Below, in pieces: positions 27,615-37,109 of a stretch of 64,000 nt of DNA. Under the pieces are notes generated by a model, which was not told where the DNA came from, did not search any database, and worked only from the letters and a program-made list of their open reading frames with translations. A program made the position numbers and the translations under genes. The stretch is from Peristeroidobacter soli. GTDB taxonomy: Bacteria; Pseudomonadota; Gammaproteobacteria; Steroidobacterales; Steroidobacteraceae. The stretch's first letter is position 1; each line of letters opens with the position of its first letter. The stretch lies in contig NZ_RYEV01000004.1 in NCBI RefSeq assembly GCF_004138485.1, forward strand, positions 1,424,803 through 1,488,802, written 5' to 3'.

Positions 27615-28850
27615 ATGACGCGCACAGATCATCCGGCCACCGACTTCGTGCTCCGCGCCCTGCTGTGCGCCATGTTTTTCGTATTTGCGATGACCACCGA
27701 CGCGGTCGGCAGCATCATTCCGCTGGTCATCGATGAATTTCATCTGTCGCTGTCACAGGCCAGCGCCTTTCAGTACGCGACCATGGGGGCCATCGCCGTA
27801 GGTGCCGTGCTCTTCGGATCCCTGGTCGAAAAGCTCGGACGCAAAGCGACCATAGTGATCGGCCTGAGCGCTTACGCGGCCGCCTGCCTCGCGTTTCTCG
27901 GCGGCAACTCGTTTGTGATATTCACCGCACTACTCTCTCTCGGGGGTGTGGGGATTGCCGTGTTCAAGGTCGGCGCGCTCGCATTGCTGGGTGATATCTC
28001 CCCGACTCAGACACGGCACACCTCGACAATGAACCTGATCGAAGGATTCTTTGCCGTGGGCGCCATCGTCGGTCCGGCACTGGTTGCGCTCCTGATCGCA
28101 GCAGACATGCATTGGAAATACTTGTATGCAATCGCTGCCGGGTTTTGTGGGCTACTCATCGTCATTGCGATAGCCACGCCTTTCCCGCGATATCAGCACG
28201 CCGGCACGGAGCGCGTCAGCCTCTGGCGCACCCTCTCGTTCGTTCGCGATCCGCACGCGCTCGGCTTCTCCGTTCTCATCATGCTGTATGTCGGCATCGA
28301 AACCGCCATCTATGTCTGGATGCCTACCTTCCTGAAGCTCGGCCCGTCCGGCGCAGTGTCCGCCTGGGCACTGAGCGCTTTCTTCATGTGCCGCGCGATC
28401 GGCCGTTTCCTTGGCGCCTGGCTGCTGACCCGCTTCTCCTGGCAAGCGACGCTAGGCGTCTTCAGTGTGGCCATCCTCGCGTGCTTCGCAGGCAGCTTGT
28501 TCGGCGGCCCCGCGCTCGCTGCGTACCTCCTGCCGGCCTCCGGCCTGTTCATGTCCGTGATGTATCCGAGCCTCAATTCCAAGGGCATCAGCGGATTTGC
28601 GCGTCATGACCACGCGGCGGTGGCAGGACTGATTCTGTTCTTCACCGCGATTGCCGCTGCAGCGGCCCCGCTGGCGATGGGCGCAGTGGGTGACGCGTTT
28701 GGGGGCGTCGGCGCGGGCTTCGGGCTGGCGACAATATGGGCCGCCTTGCTCGCTCTCGCGCTCATCTATAACTGGCTGCGCGATCCCGCCGGCAGTCGGC
28801 TGGCCAGAGTGGAAACCGAACGCGCTTCAGCCGTCCCGGGCCTGTCGTAA
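27615..28850 (+). CDS. MFS sugar transporter
   Basis: 411 residues from the ATG at 27615 (a GTG at 27606 is possible). Twelve hydrophobic segments, with the MFS loop 2-3 motif region GSLVEKLGRKATI. Overall it resembles sugar:proton symporters. It should bring the sugar released in the periplasm into the cytosol for sucrose phosphorylase. The LacI regulator gene follows on the same strand after 49 bases. Confidence 0.85.
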   Translation: MTRTDHPATDFVLRALLCAMFFVFAMTTDAVGSIIPLVIDEFHLSLSQASAFQYATMGAIAVGAVLFGSLVEKLGRKATIVIGLSAYAAACLAFLGGNSFVIFTALLSLGGVGIAVFKVGALALLGDISPTQTRHTSTMNLIEGFFAVGAIVGPALVALLIAADMHWKYLYAIAAGFCGLLIVIAIATPFPRYQHAGTERVSLWRTLSFVRDPHALGFSVLIMLYVGIETAIYVWMPTFLKLGPSGAVSAWALSAFFMCRAIGRFLGAWLLTRFSWQATLGVFSVAILACFAGSLFGGPALAAYLLPASGLFMSVMYPSLNSKGISGFARHDHAAVAGLILFFTAIAAAAAPLAMGAVGDAFGGVGAGFGLATIWAALLALALIYNWLRDPAGSRLARVETERASAVPGLS

Positions 28851-28899
28851 GACATGGGGTACACTGCGCCCGACGCAGGTCACCGACTGCCGGCTCCGA

Positions 28900-29943
28900 A
28901 TGACCAAACGCACTCGAAAAACAGCTGACAAAGCCCCAAAGATGGCCGACATCGCCCGGCTCGCGGGGGTTCATGTATCGACTGTATCGCGCGCGCTCGC
29001 CGGCAATCCGTTGGTGGAAAGCACCCAACGAGAGAAAATCCTCAAGATCGCCCAAGACCGTGGCTATGTGCCGAACACAGCCGCCGCCAACCTGAGACTA
29101 CGGCGGACCCAAACCTTGAGCGTGGTCATCCCGCTTCATCACGAGGCCGGCCAGGCGCTCACCGACCCCTTCTTCGTCAGCATGCTCGGCCACCTCGCCG
29201 ATGAGATTACGCAACGCGGCTATGGGATGTATTTGAAGAAGGTGCTGCCGCCGGCGACCAACTGGCTGCAAGGGCTGGTTCAGTCGCATCGTGCCGATGG
29301 CGTCATTGTCATCGGGCAAAGCACCGAGCACGCGGCTATCGAAGCCGTCTCGAAAACCTATCCTCCATTGGTTGTTTGGGGCGGCCACTTGCAGCAGCAA
29401 TCCTATTGCACGGTGGGTAGCGACAACGTGGGTGGAGCGCGTGCAGCCGTGGAGCATCTCATCCAGAGCGGACGCAAGCGCATCGTGTTCATGGGCGATT
29501 CGAACATCCCCGAGATGCGCCTGCGTCAGGACGGTTATCGACTGGCGCTCGCACAAGCATCACGGAGCGCCACTGCGGATGTGCAGATTCCCTCACATAT
29601 GACCGCAGACGCTGCATACGAGGCGATGCGAGCATACATCCGCGAGGGCGAGAAGTTTGACGCCGTTTTCGCGGCCACGGATGTCATTGCCATCAGCGCT
29701 ATTCGCGCGCTTGCCGCGTCCGGCCTCTCTGTGCCGAAGGATGTCGCCGTTGTCGGGTTCGACGACATCCCGATGTCCGCCTATACCAACCCACCGCTGA
29801 CCACGGTGCGTCAGGATTTGCAGCGTGGCGCGAAGATCCTGGTCGACCTCGTGCTACGACGCATCGATGGCGAAGACACGCCTTCGGCCACCATGCCGGC
29901 TGAGCTGATCGTTCGGGAATCGAGCGGAGCGCGCCGCAAGTAG
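28900..29943 (+). CDS. LacI-family transcriptional regulator
   Basis: 347 residues from the ATG at 28900; the longer upstream frame lies within the MFS gene. The helix-turn-helix (about 15-65: MADIARLAGVHVSTVSRALAGN, hinge TAAANLRLRRT) is followed by a periplasmic-binding-protein-like effector domain (LSVVIPL, GVIVIGQ, AVVGFDDIP). It is the only LacI protein in the window and is very likely the protein that binds the three GCAAACGATTGC-type operators at 19.4, 25.2 and 27.6 kb. It has no such operator of its own and may be read through from the MFS promoter. Confidence 0.92.
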   Translation: MTKRTRKTADKAPKMADIARLAGVHVSTVSRALAGNPLVESTQREKILKIAQDRGYVPNTAAANLRLRRTQTLSVVIPLHHEAGQALTDPFFVSMLGHLADEITQRGYGMYLKKVLPPATNWLQGLVQSHRADGVIVIGQSTEHAAIEAVSKTYPPLVVWGGHLQQQSYCTVGSDNVGGARAAVEHLIQSGRKRIVFMGDSNIPEMRLRQDGYRLALAQASRSATADVQIPSHMTADAAYEAMRAYIREGEKFDAVFAATDVIAISAIRALAASGLSVPKDVAVVGFDDIPMSAYTNPPLTTVRQDLQRGAKILVDLVLRRIDGEDTPSATMPAELIVRESSGARRK

Positions 29944-30175
29944 GATGCTTTCGACCACGGCGCGGCGGTAAGCCGCTGGAAAGTGCTCCCGATGGACACT
30001 CCTCACTGCAACGGGCCGCCTCGTGAGGCGACGTACTGCGACAGACACAGAGCCGTTCATGGCCGATAGGCCCAAAAACGACCTCTAAGAAATAGCATAA
30101 TAATCAATAAGATGCGTTGCAGATGGTCGCATTCAGTTGCAGCCTGTGACACGGCTGTTAACATGCGCGTCCCGT

Positions 30176-30252
30176 CGGGGCATGGCGCAGTCTGGTAGCG
30201 CATCTGCTTTGGGAGCAGAGGGTCGCAGGTTCGAATCCTGCTGCCCCGACCA
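30176..30252 (+). tRNA. tRNA-Pro (anticodon UGG)
   Basis: 77-base cloverleaf with encoded CCA. The acceptor stem pairs CGGGGCA with TGCCCCG. The anticodon stem TCTGC/GCAGA holds loop TTTGGGA, so the anticodon is UGG. The T-arm is GGTTCGAATCC. The gap from the LacI stop (29944-30175) shows no other gene. Confidence 0.95.
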
Positions 30253-30321
30253 CCTCACCCTGGAGCAGGGTTGCAGGGTTTAGCCGGATCAGGCCGCTCG
30301 TTCGTTACCGGACAGTCTCCC

Positions 30322-32499
30322 TCAACGTCGCCACTGCTTCATCACGCGCCACCGCGCGTACTGCTCGACCTTCGCCGCATCGTCGTCTTCACGATCCAGC
30401 AACCAGAAACTGAACCAGTCCAGATTCCGCTGCATCGAATAAAAGCGGTGCTCGGGTCGGTAGAAGCTATGTCCCTCCGCTGGATAGACGTAGAGCTCGA
30501 CCGGGACGTTGCGGGCACGCAAGGCTGCGTACATCTCCATCTGATAGTGGGCAGCGAACGCATCCGCCTCCACCAGCACGGGCGCGCGTACCCGATGAGT
30601 ACGCAATGCCGGCGACCTGGCAATGTAGTTATCCAACGTTGGCGGATATGGCGGACCGCCCCAATAATGCTCCTGGACGATCCGTCCGGCTTCCTTGCCG
30701 GTGTACCAGTACGTGCCAGGCTCGGCGAGGCTGCCACCATTCAGCACGCCAGCGACGCGGATCAGATCCGGCCTCTCGGTGATAGCGAATTGCACCCAAA
30801 AGCCGCCCCAACTATGGCCCGTGAAGCCTACCTTGTCGCGATCGATGAGCCCCTCGCCGGCCAGCCGTTCGATCGCGGCTTCGAGCGTCGCCAACGGCTC
30901 GAGCGCCAGTGCCGCCAGGCCGCTGCTGCCGGTCACACCTTGGTCCACGCGAGGGCCGTTGATCAGTAGCACGGCGATGCCCCGCTCGCTCAAAGGCTGT
31001 GCGGGATAAGACGTGAGCTGAGCGCTGGCGGCAGTCACGAATTCGCCATTGAAGTTGTACGCCATCACCAGCAACGGATAACCACTTTCGGGACGCTGCG
31101 TGGTAGGCGTCAACAAATAGCCGGTCGCCTCCAGGCCGGAACGATTGCGCCAGCGCAGTTCCTGCACGTGAGTAAGCGTCGCCGTGTCGAGGTCGGGGTT
31201 GATGAGCACGTTCTTCAGTACACGCTGCTTGCCCGAACGCAGATCGACGATGGCCAGTCGCGGCGGCAGATTGGGTGACTGCACGATGCACGCCACCTGC
31301 GTGCCCACCACCACGCCGCAGTCCGACACCTTGAACTCTTCCGAGGACAATCGCTGCAGCCGCGAACCATCGCCAGAAAGGTGATACAGACCAGTCTTGG
31401 CTCGACGCTCGCGCGTACCGGTCAGCTCGACGACAAAACCCGCTGCGGATTGCAGGAACGGTCCGAACTGCGCTGCGATGTCATCACGGATCTGCGTCTC
31501 TCGACCCGAGGCAATATCGATGTCGCTCAGCGTCCGACGCTGCAACATCTCCTGATAATGCATCACGGCCAGGCGCGCACCGTCGTTCGACCACGCCAGA
31601 GCATCGTGAGATTCGGAGACGTCCCACGCCTTGGACAACACCCTCACCTGCCCGCTGTTCATCTCGAGCAACGCCACGCCTGCGCCGAGATCACTCTTCG
31701 TTTGCTGGCCCTCGAAGGCGAACGCAATGCTCGCCGCATCGGGCGCCCACCTCAGCAGCGTGATCGCGGCGCCTTGCGCGGCTGTCGTTTGCCACAGCAA
31801 TCGCGGTGCCTGCGAGTCCAAACAGTGCACGAACAACTGCGCCACGTACTGGTGATAGAGCGAGCCCATCGACATGTTTCGGTCGTCATACAGCACGCCC
31901 GCCCGCACATGCTCATCGCCCGCGACGGGAAAGACCTGGCTTCGCGCCGTAAAAGCGATACAACGCCCATCGGGCGAGGCCACGTACTCAATGACGCCGA
32001 TCGGTGTCGTCTGCCCCGGCGTCATTTGCTTCGACCAGTCATCGGGCGCCGTCGTTCGATGCTGAATCAGCGGCGTCACCGTCCCATTCAGCGACGTCCG
32101 CCACAGCTGCTTCGAACCGCCGCGCGTCGACAGAAACGAAAGCGCCTGACCGTCGCGCATCCAGTGCAGCCCCGAGATTTCCTCTTCCTCGATGAGTTTG
32201 CGTGGCGCCCCGCCCGACACATCGGCCAGGTACAAGGCCGCGCGATAACAGTCGCAATCACGGAACGCCTGCTTCACCACGAACGCCACCTGGCGACCGT
32301 CCGGCGAAAGCTGCGGTTCACGAAACTCACGCAGCGAAACGATCTCATCCAAAGTGATCGGCGCCGGCGCAGTCGACGACCGAGTGCGCGTCAGCGCGAT
32401 ACGTGACTGCGCCTGAGGCTCGGCGAGCGCCGGTAGCGAAGCTAATGAGCACAGTGCTATCGCGCTGAGTATGGCCACCCCCGCAGGAGTGCGCATCAT
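30322..32499 (-). CDS. Exported S9-family peptidase, lasso-peptide-isopeptidase-like
   Basis: 725 residues from the ATG at 32499, which overlaps the receptor stop as ATGA. Signal peptide (about 1-27), a beta-propeller (about 45-430; LSPDGRQVAFV, VASPDGRCIAF and WSNDGARLAV repeats) and an alpha/beta hydrolase domain with Ser563 (GHSWGG), Asp646 (EADAF) and His677 (AEGHSF). It fits the prolyl-oligopeptidase family. Its operon (ECF sigma, FecR, STN receptor, S9 peptidase) has the same membership as loci of the Atxe-type isopeptidases that open imported lasso peptides, and the segment before the nucleophile domain reads similarly. No lasso precursor or cyclase gene is present, so an uptake-and-digestion role for peptides made by others is inference. 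Confidence 0.8.
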   Translation of the reverse strand: MMRTPAGVAILSAIALCSLASLPALAEPQAQSRIALTRTRSSTAPAPITLDEIVSLREFREPQLSPDGRQVAFVVKQAFRDCDCYRAALYLADVSGGAPRKLIEEEEISGLHWMRDGQALSFLSTRGGSKQLWRTSLNGTVTPLIQHRTTAPDDWSKQMTPGQTTPIGVIEYVASPDGRCIAFTARSQVFPVAGDEHVRAGVLYDDRNMSMGSLYHQYVAQLFVHCLDSQAPRLLWQTTAAQGAAITLLRWAPDAASIAFAFEGQQTKSDLGAGVALLEMNSGQVRVLSKAWDVSESHDALAWSNDGARLAVMHYQEMLQRRTLSDIDIASGRETQIRDDIAAQFGPFLQSAAGFVVELTGTRERRAKTGLYHLSGDGSRLQRLSSEEFKVSDCGVVVGTQVACIVQSPNLPPRLAIVDLRSGKQRVLKNVLINPDLDTATLTHVQELRWRNRSGLEATGYLLTPTTQRPESGYPLLVMAYNFNGEFVTAASAQLTSYPAQPLSERGIAVLLINGPRVDQGVTGSSGLAALALEPLATLEAAIERLAGEGLIDRDKVGFTGHSWGGFWVQFAITERPDLIRVAGVLNGGSLAEPGTYWYTGKEAGRIVQEHYWGGPPYPPTLDNYIARSPALRTHRVRAPVLVEADAFAAHYQMEMYAALRARNVPVELYVYPAEGHSFYRPEHRFYSMQRNLDWFSFWLLDREDDDAAKVEQYARWRVMKQWRR

Positions 32500-35369
32500 T
32501 GCCACCGCCCCGTCAGCTGCACGTAGACGTAGCGGCCGCGAATGTCCCCTTGCGCCGGGTCGTAGCCGACGATGCTCGATTGGAAGCTCGACACTTGCGG
32601 CAGGCGATCGAGCAGATTGACCACTCCCACATCGATGGCGAACGACTGCATCAGCCGGGACTGCGGCAGATATGCGCCGGGGTTGATCTGAGCGCTGGCG
32701 TCCATCAGCCAGAAGTTTCCGATCCTACGGTCACCGTCATAGTCGGTGTAGCGCCCCACGTAGCGCCCCACCACCCTCGTGCTGAGTGCCGCGGACTGCC
32801 ACGCGAGCGAAGCCGAACCTCGCCATCGGGGTGCCCAGTTGCCGCTACTCTGCGCAAAGCCCGCTGCGTCGACGCTTGGCGCGCCAGGAATCAAGCTCAC
32901 GTCGTACTTGTAAGTCTGAGTCGCGGCAAGCGATGGCTGCAGCTTGCCGCGACCGATCGCAATGGCATACGCAGCTCGATAGTCGAGGCCCGCGACCTGC
33001 AACTCTCCGAAGTTCACCGCGGTCGAATCGACTCGCGTGATCGGACAAGGCAACCCGCCGATACAGCTCGACGCTCGTGTAACGTTCGCACCGAACAGCG
33101 GCTCGTTGTCGATCAACGTCTGTGGCGACAGCGACTGCACGGCATGCTCCAGTCGCAGGTCCCAATGTGTGATCGACAACTGCAGATCAGGATTCTGCTC
33201 ATCGGCGTACACCACACCAAACGAGGTCGACCGGCCGGTTTCCGGATCGAGCCCGGGATTGCCGCCGCTCACACAAGTCGTGATCCCGCCCTCGTGGTTG
33301 CGCAGGGGATCGACGATGGTGCAGGTGTTGGACACTACTTGCGGCCGATGCAGCGCGTACAGCGACGGGGCCTTGAATGCCCGGCCGTAGTCGGCACGTA
33401 TCAGCCATGCCGCATGCGGCCGCCACTCCAACCCGACTTGCGGCGTCCATTCGCTGCCGAAGTCGTCGTAGTCATCGAAACGACCGGCGAGCGTGATGCC
33501 GAGCGTGTCGCGACGAGCACCCGACGCGTCGCCGCCGATCAACGGCAAGCGAGCCTCGGCAAACACGCTGCTGTTCTGGCGTCGGTACTCGCTGTACGTG
33601 TTGAGCGGGTAGTACGGCAGCTCGTTGATGATGTTCGTCGACAGTCGGGTCCGGTTGTATTCAGCTCCCACGGCCAACTGCATCGCGCCCGCCGGCAGCA
33701 TCAGAGGCTCGCCCCGAAGCAGCGCCGAGACGGTCATCGTGCGGCCCTCATAGGCACGCCGCCAGTCGAAGAACAGCGAATCGAGCACCGCGCTTCTGGC
33801 AGGCACACCCGTGGTCAACGGATTGAGTGCGGTGGCCGGATCGCTGGAGTTCAAGGCACTCTGAATCGCCGCGACGTTGGATCCGCCGTGAGTCTGTCGC
33901 GTGTCGCTGTCATCACGCGCATCCGTGAACACCAGCTCCCAATCCCACATGCTGCCGAACTTGCCTCGGGCGCCGCCGACGAGATTCATGAAATCGCTGT
34001 GCAGCTCCAGGGTCGGAATCGGCACGTGATCGAAGAAGTAGGTGACGCCGACGGCCTGCCCGAAAGGATTGAACGGATTGTTCGCACCCAGCGTATACGC
34101 GGAATAGCGCGAAGCCGGCACCCCGATCAGATTCTGGCGAACCACGGCACTGGCCTGATCGACACGCGTCAACATGGCATTGAAGAACAACTCGGTCGCA
34201 GGCGTGAGCGCGTACTCTCCTCGCACGATCATCCCTACTCGTTCCGACTTCGGAATGATTCCGCTCTCGCCACGCACGTTGCAACTGTTCAAGGTGCCCG
34301 CGGTTGGCAAGAAGTCCGCTGTCGTCAACGTGCCACTCGCGCCGCTCGGAACAGCCGCGTATGAAGCGCCGCCAAGACCGGGCAATGGCGAACCATCGAG
34401 GCTGAATACATTCCCTGGATTGCAGGCCAGCGGCTCGATCGAGCCCACTGCATTGGTCGTCACTTCGCGCTCATCGGCCGTGAGTGTGGACCGCGTTTGA
34501 TAGCTGCCGATCACCGACAGGTTGCCGCGCTCCCAGGTGCGCCCCCAACCCAGGTCCGCAAACTGCTCGTCCGTATCGTTCGCCGCTCCGTAGCGCAGAT
34601 GCCCTTCGAAACCGTCGAGGTGTTCCTTCAAGGCGATGTTCACGACACCCGCGATGGCATCGCTGCCGTAAATCGCCGACGAGCCTTGCGCCAGAATCTC
34701 GACTCGCTCGACCGCCGCCAGCGGAATGTTGTTCAGATCGAAGTATGTGCCCCCCTGCGCGCCGGAGGTCACCACCCGCCGCCCATCCACCAGCACCAGG
34801 GTCGTGCCGAGCGGCAGGCCGCGCAGTTGCACTGTCGTGGCGCCGCCGAGGCTGGTGTAACCATTCTCTGTCCTCGCGACCGAGACTTCGGGCAGCGTAT
34901 TGAAAAAGTCCGCCAGCGTGGTCTGGCCGCTCTGTTCGATCTGCGCGCGGCTATATCGTTTGACGTCCTGCGGACCTTCGGCGGCTCGCGCAATACGCGA
35001 GCCCGTTACCACGATCTCCTGAAGCTGCGCACCTTCCTGCAACGACTGCTTTGGCTCCTTCACACGAATCGCCACGGTTTTCTCGCTCACGAATTCGAAT
35101 TGCAAGCCGGTCCCTGCGAGCAGTTTCTCGAGGGCCTCCCGACTCGTGGCGGCCACGTGTAAAGCCGGCGCCATGACATCGGCAACGACCGGTGGATCGA
35201 ACAGAACATTCAGTCGGGCTTGCGCACCCAAGGCGCGTAATGAATCTGCCAGCGGCTGCCGCGGCAAATCGAACTGCATGGCCGATTGAGCGAAGGCCAG
35301 CGTGGCCGCACCCATCAGCAGCGTGCTCGCCACGAGATGGCGAACATGACGACGAACATTGAAAGACAT
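32496..35369 (-). CDS. TonB-dependent transducer with STN signalling domain
   Basis: 957 residues. The ATG at 35369 has GGGGAG eight bases upstream; a GTG nine bases earlier sits against that site and is unlikely. Signal peptide (about 1-28), secretin/TonB short N-terminal (STN) domain (about 30-105, FDLPRQPLADSLRALGAQ), plug (LQEIVVTGSRIAR near 120 to IYGSDAIAGVVNI) and barrel ending YVYVQLTGRWQ. The STN domain contacts FecR in the periplasm, so substrate binding outside can switch on the FecI sigma encoded upstream. It is cotranslated with the S9 peptidase, whose substrate it probably imports. Confidence 0.93.
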   Translation of the reverse strand: MSFNVRRHVRHLVASTLLMGAATLAFAQSAMQFDLPRQPLADSLRALGAQARLNVLFDPPVVADVMAPALHVAATSREALEKLLAGTGLQFEFVSEKTVAIRVKEPKQSLQEGAQLQEIVVTGSRIARAAEGPQDVKRYSRAQIEQSGQTTLADFFNTLPEVSVARTENGYTSLGGATTVQLRGLPLGTTLVLVDGRRVVTSGAQGGTYFDLNNIPLAAVERVEILAQGSSAIYGSDAIAGVVNIALKEHLDGFEGHLRYGAANDTDEQFADLGWGRTWERGNLSVIGSYQTRSTLTADEREVTTNAVGSIEPLACNPGNVFSLDGSPLPGLGGASYAAVPSGASGTLTTADFLPTAGTLNSCNVRGESGIIPKSERVGMIVRGEYALTPATELFFNAMLTRVDQASAVVRQNLIGVPASRYSAYTLGANNPFNPFGQAVGVTYFFDHVPIPTLELHSDFMNLVGGARGKFGSMWDWELVFTDARDDSDTRQTHGGSNVAAIQSALNSSDPATALNPLTTGVPARSAVLDSLFFDWRRAYEGRTMTVSALLRGEPLMLPAGAMQLAVGAEYNRTRLSTNIINELPYYPLNTYSEYRRQNSSVFAEARLPLIGGDASGARRDTLGITLAGRFDDYDDFGSEWTPQVGLEWRPHAAWLIRADYGRAFKAPSLYALHRPQVVSNTCTIVDPLRNHEGGITTCVSGGNPGLDPETGRSTSFGVVYADEQNPDLQLSITHWDLRLEHAVQSLSPQTLIDNEPLFGANVTRASSCIGGLPCPITRVDSTAVNFGELQVAGLDYRAAYAIAIGRGKLQPSLAATQTYKYDVSLIPGAPSVDAAGFAQSSGNWAPRWRGSASLAWQSAALSTRVVGRYVGRYTDYDGDRRIGNFWLMDASAQINPGAYLPQSRLMQSFAIDVGVVNLLDRLPQVSSFQSSIVGYDPAQGDIRGRYVYVQLTGRWQ

Positions 35370-35453
35370 GTGGTTCACTCCCCATTGCCGCCTTCCCTTG
35401 CGACGTTGCTGTTATCGAGGAGTTAGACACCGCGGCACCAGGTAACCCCCTCG

Positions 35454-36452
35454 CTACCTGGCGTGCCCCGAAATGACGATGCGTTCGGGCTCTTCCCGAA
35501 TCATCAGACCGTGCGTCCTGGCCAGAGCGCGGGCGAACTCCACTGAGTCGCCGGCTTGAAAAATGCCGCTCACGCGCACTTCATTCGCTCCGTCGCCGAT
35601 CTCGATCGGCAGGCCACTATAGCGATTCATCTCGGCAACGGCTTCCGCCAGCGGCGTCCGGTCGAGGGAGATCAGACCACGCTGCCACGCCGTGGCGCGT
35701 TCGATGTCCGGCCGGTCCAGGGTCGCGGGTCGATCGGTCGACAGCGTCAGACGCTGCCCTGGCGCGAGCACGACGGCTTGCGATACCGCGGGGCCCGCGG
35801 TTACCGGGTCGGCAGGAGCAATCGACACTTTTCCCTCGATCAGAGTGATTGCAATGTCATCGACAATCTTCCGCACGGTGAACGAAGTACCCAGCGCGCG
35901 GACCTCCTGCTCGCCAACCGCCACCACGAACGGCCAGGCCTCGTCGCGGGCGACATCGAAGCGAGCCTCACCGGATTGCAACAGCACCCGCCGCTGCGAT
36001 CGATCGAAGCTCACCCGCAAGCGAGTCGCAGTGTTGAGCGTGACTCGAGTGCCGTCATCGAGCTTCACCGTGCGCCGCTCTCCCACACCTGACGACAGCG
36101 TCGTGCCGCCCAACCCCGGCACCAGGAACGCAAACGCAAGCATGGCGATCAGTATGCAAGCCGCCGACGCGCGCAACCACGCTTGGCGCCTGGAGGCTGC
36201 TTGCGCATGGCTGTGCGCCAACTTGCCTCGCTGACGGCTGAGCACGTTGCTCTTCAGACGGGACGACTGTTCCCACAGCTCCGTCATACGCTCGAACACC
36301 ACGGGATGCACCGGGTCCGCCGCCAACCAGCGTTGAAAACTCTGCTCGTCCGCTGCGGTCCGATCGTTGCCATGCAGGCGAGCGAGCCAGGCCGCGGCTT
36401 CGGCTCGAACCGCCACGGACGACTGCGCCGCCGCCCCTGACTCGCGCGTCAT
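35454..36452 (-). CDS. FecR-family anti-sigma regulator
   Basis: 332 residues with one membrane segment. The cytoplasmic N-terminus (about 1-90) has WLARLHGNDRTAADEQSFQRWLAADP, typical of FecR. The hydrophobic helix is about 93-112. The periplasmic FecR domain has GERRTVKLDDGTRVTLNTATRLRV, and a C-terminal STN-like part follows. It relays the signal from the outer-membrane transducer to the ECF sigma factor. Its start overlaps the sigma gene stop by 4 bases. Confidence 0.93.
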   Translation of the reverse strand: MTRESGAAAQSSVAVRAEAAAWLARLHGNDRTAADEQSFQRWLAADPVHPVVFERMTELWEQSSRLKSNVLSRQRGKLAHSHAQAASRRQAWLRASAACILIAMLAFAFLVPGLGGTTLSSGVGERRTVKLDDGTRVTLNTATRLRVSFDRSQRRVLLQSGEARFDVARDEAWPFVVAVGEQEVRALGTSFTVRKIVDDIAITLIEGKVSIAPADPVTAGPAVSQAVVLAPGQRLTLSTDRPATLDRPDIERATAWQRGLISLDRTPLAEAVAEMNRYSGLPIEIGDGANEVRVSGIFQAGDSVEFARALARTHGLMIREEPERIVISGHAR

Positions 36453-36949
36453 GTTTTCTCCCTCTCCTCGTCGGCCTGCGACAGCGCCAGCATCGCACGG
36501 GCAATGCGCCGCTCCACCGCCTTGGCCGTCGTGCCACAGAGCGCTGCGATCTGCGTGTAACTCAACCCCTCCACCCGATGCAGCAGAAAGGCCTCACGGG
36601 TCGGCTCGCTGAGGCACCCGAGGGTGCGCTCCATCCGCCGCAGACTTTGCTCGGCTGCGAGCAACTCGTCCGATCCGGGAGACGCAACCTCGTCCTCCAA
36701 GATCAACATGCCGGCCTCGGCATTGAGTCGACGGCGAACATCGCGATGGGCGTTGATCGACAGCCGTATCGCGGTTCGAACCAAGAAAGCCTCCGGCTCG
36801 CGCACTTCTCCGCCTTTCTGGTAGTACGCCTGCAGCCGCAGGAAAGCGCTCTGGATCACATCCTCCGCATCCTCGGCTCGCTGAACCCTGCCGCGCAGCA
36901 GTCGCTGCAGCCGAACTCGCAGACTCGCCAATACGGACGTCGCAGTCAT
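36449..36949 (-). CDS. ECF sigma factor, FecI-like
   Basis: 166 residues. Region 2 (about 20-85: AEDAEDVIQSAFLRLQ) and region 4 (about 105-155: LSEPTREAFLLHRVEGLSYTQIAALCGTTAKAVERRIARA) are clear. It should direct RNA polymerase to the promoter of the receptor and peptidase operon when FecR is signalled. It is the first gene of the operon. I could not assign its own promoter in 36950-37109. Confidence 0.93.
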   Translation of the reverse strand: MTATSVLASLRVRLQRLLRGRVQRAEDAEDVIQSAFLRLQAYYQKGGEVREPEAFLVRTAIRLSINAHRDVRRRLNAEAGMLILEDEVASPGSDELLAAEQSLRRMERTLGCLSEPTREAFLLHRVEGLSYTQIAALCGTTAKAVERRIARAMLALSQADEEREKT

Positions 36950-37109
36950 GTCAACGCAGTATGGATAGGGGAGCGCTACGAACCAAGCTGATTATTTTTG
37001 TGGATGTCGCGGGGGTTTCGGGACGCGGAGGTGTCCTTGCAGACAGCAGGCCGTACCACGGATGCGCATGCTTCCGGCCCACCAAGCGGTGAGTGAAGCT
37101 CGCCTCCTA

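Noticed and set aside
30153-30163. GTTAAC core upstream of tRNA-Pro as a GntR site
   Set aside because: Only the six-base core matches; the flanking TAG/CTA arms of the consensus are absent.
30253-37109. Complete lasso-peptide biosynthesis cluster
   Set aside because: No precursor, cyclase or leader-peptidase gene is visible; only uptake, signalling and S9 peptidase genes are present.
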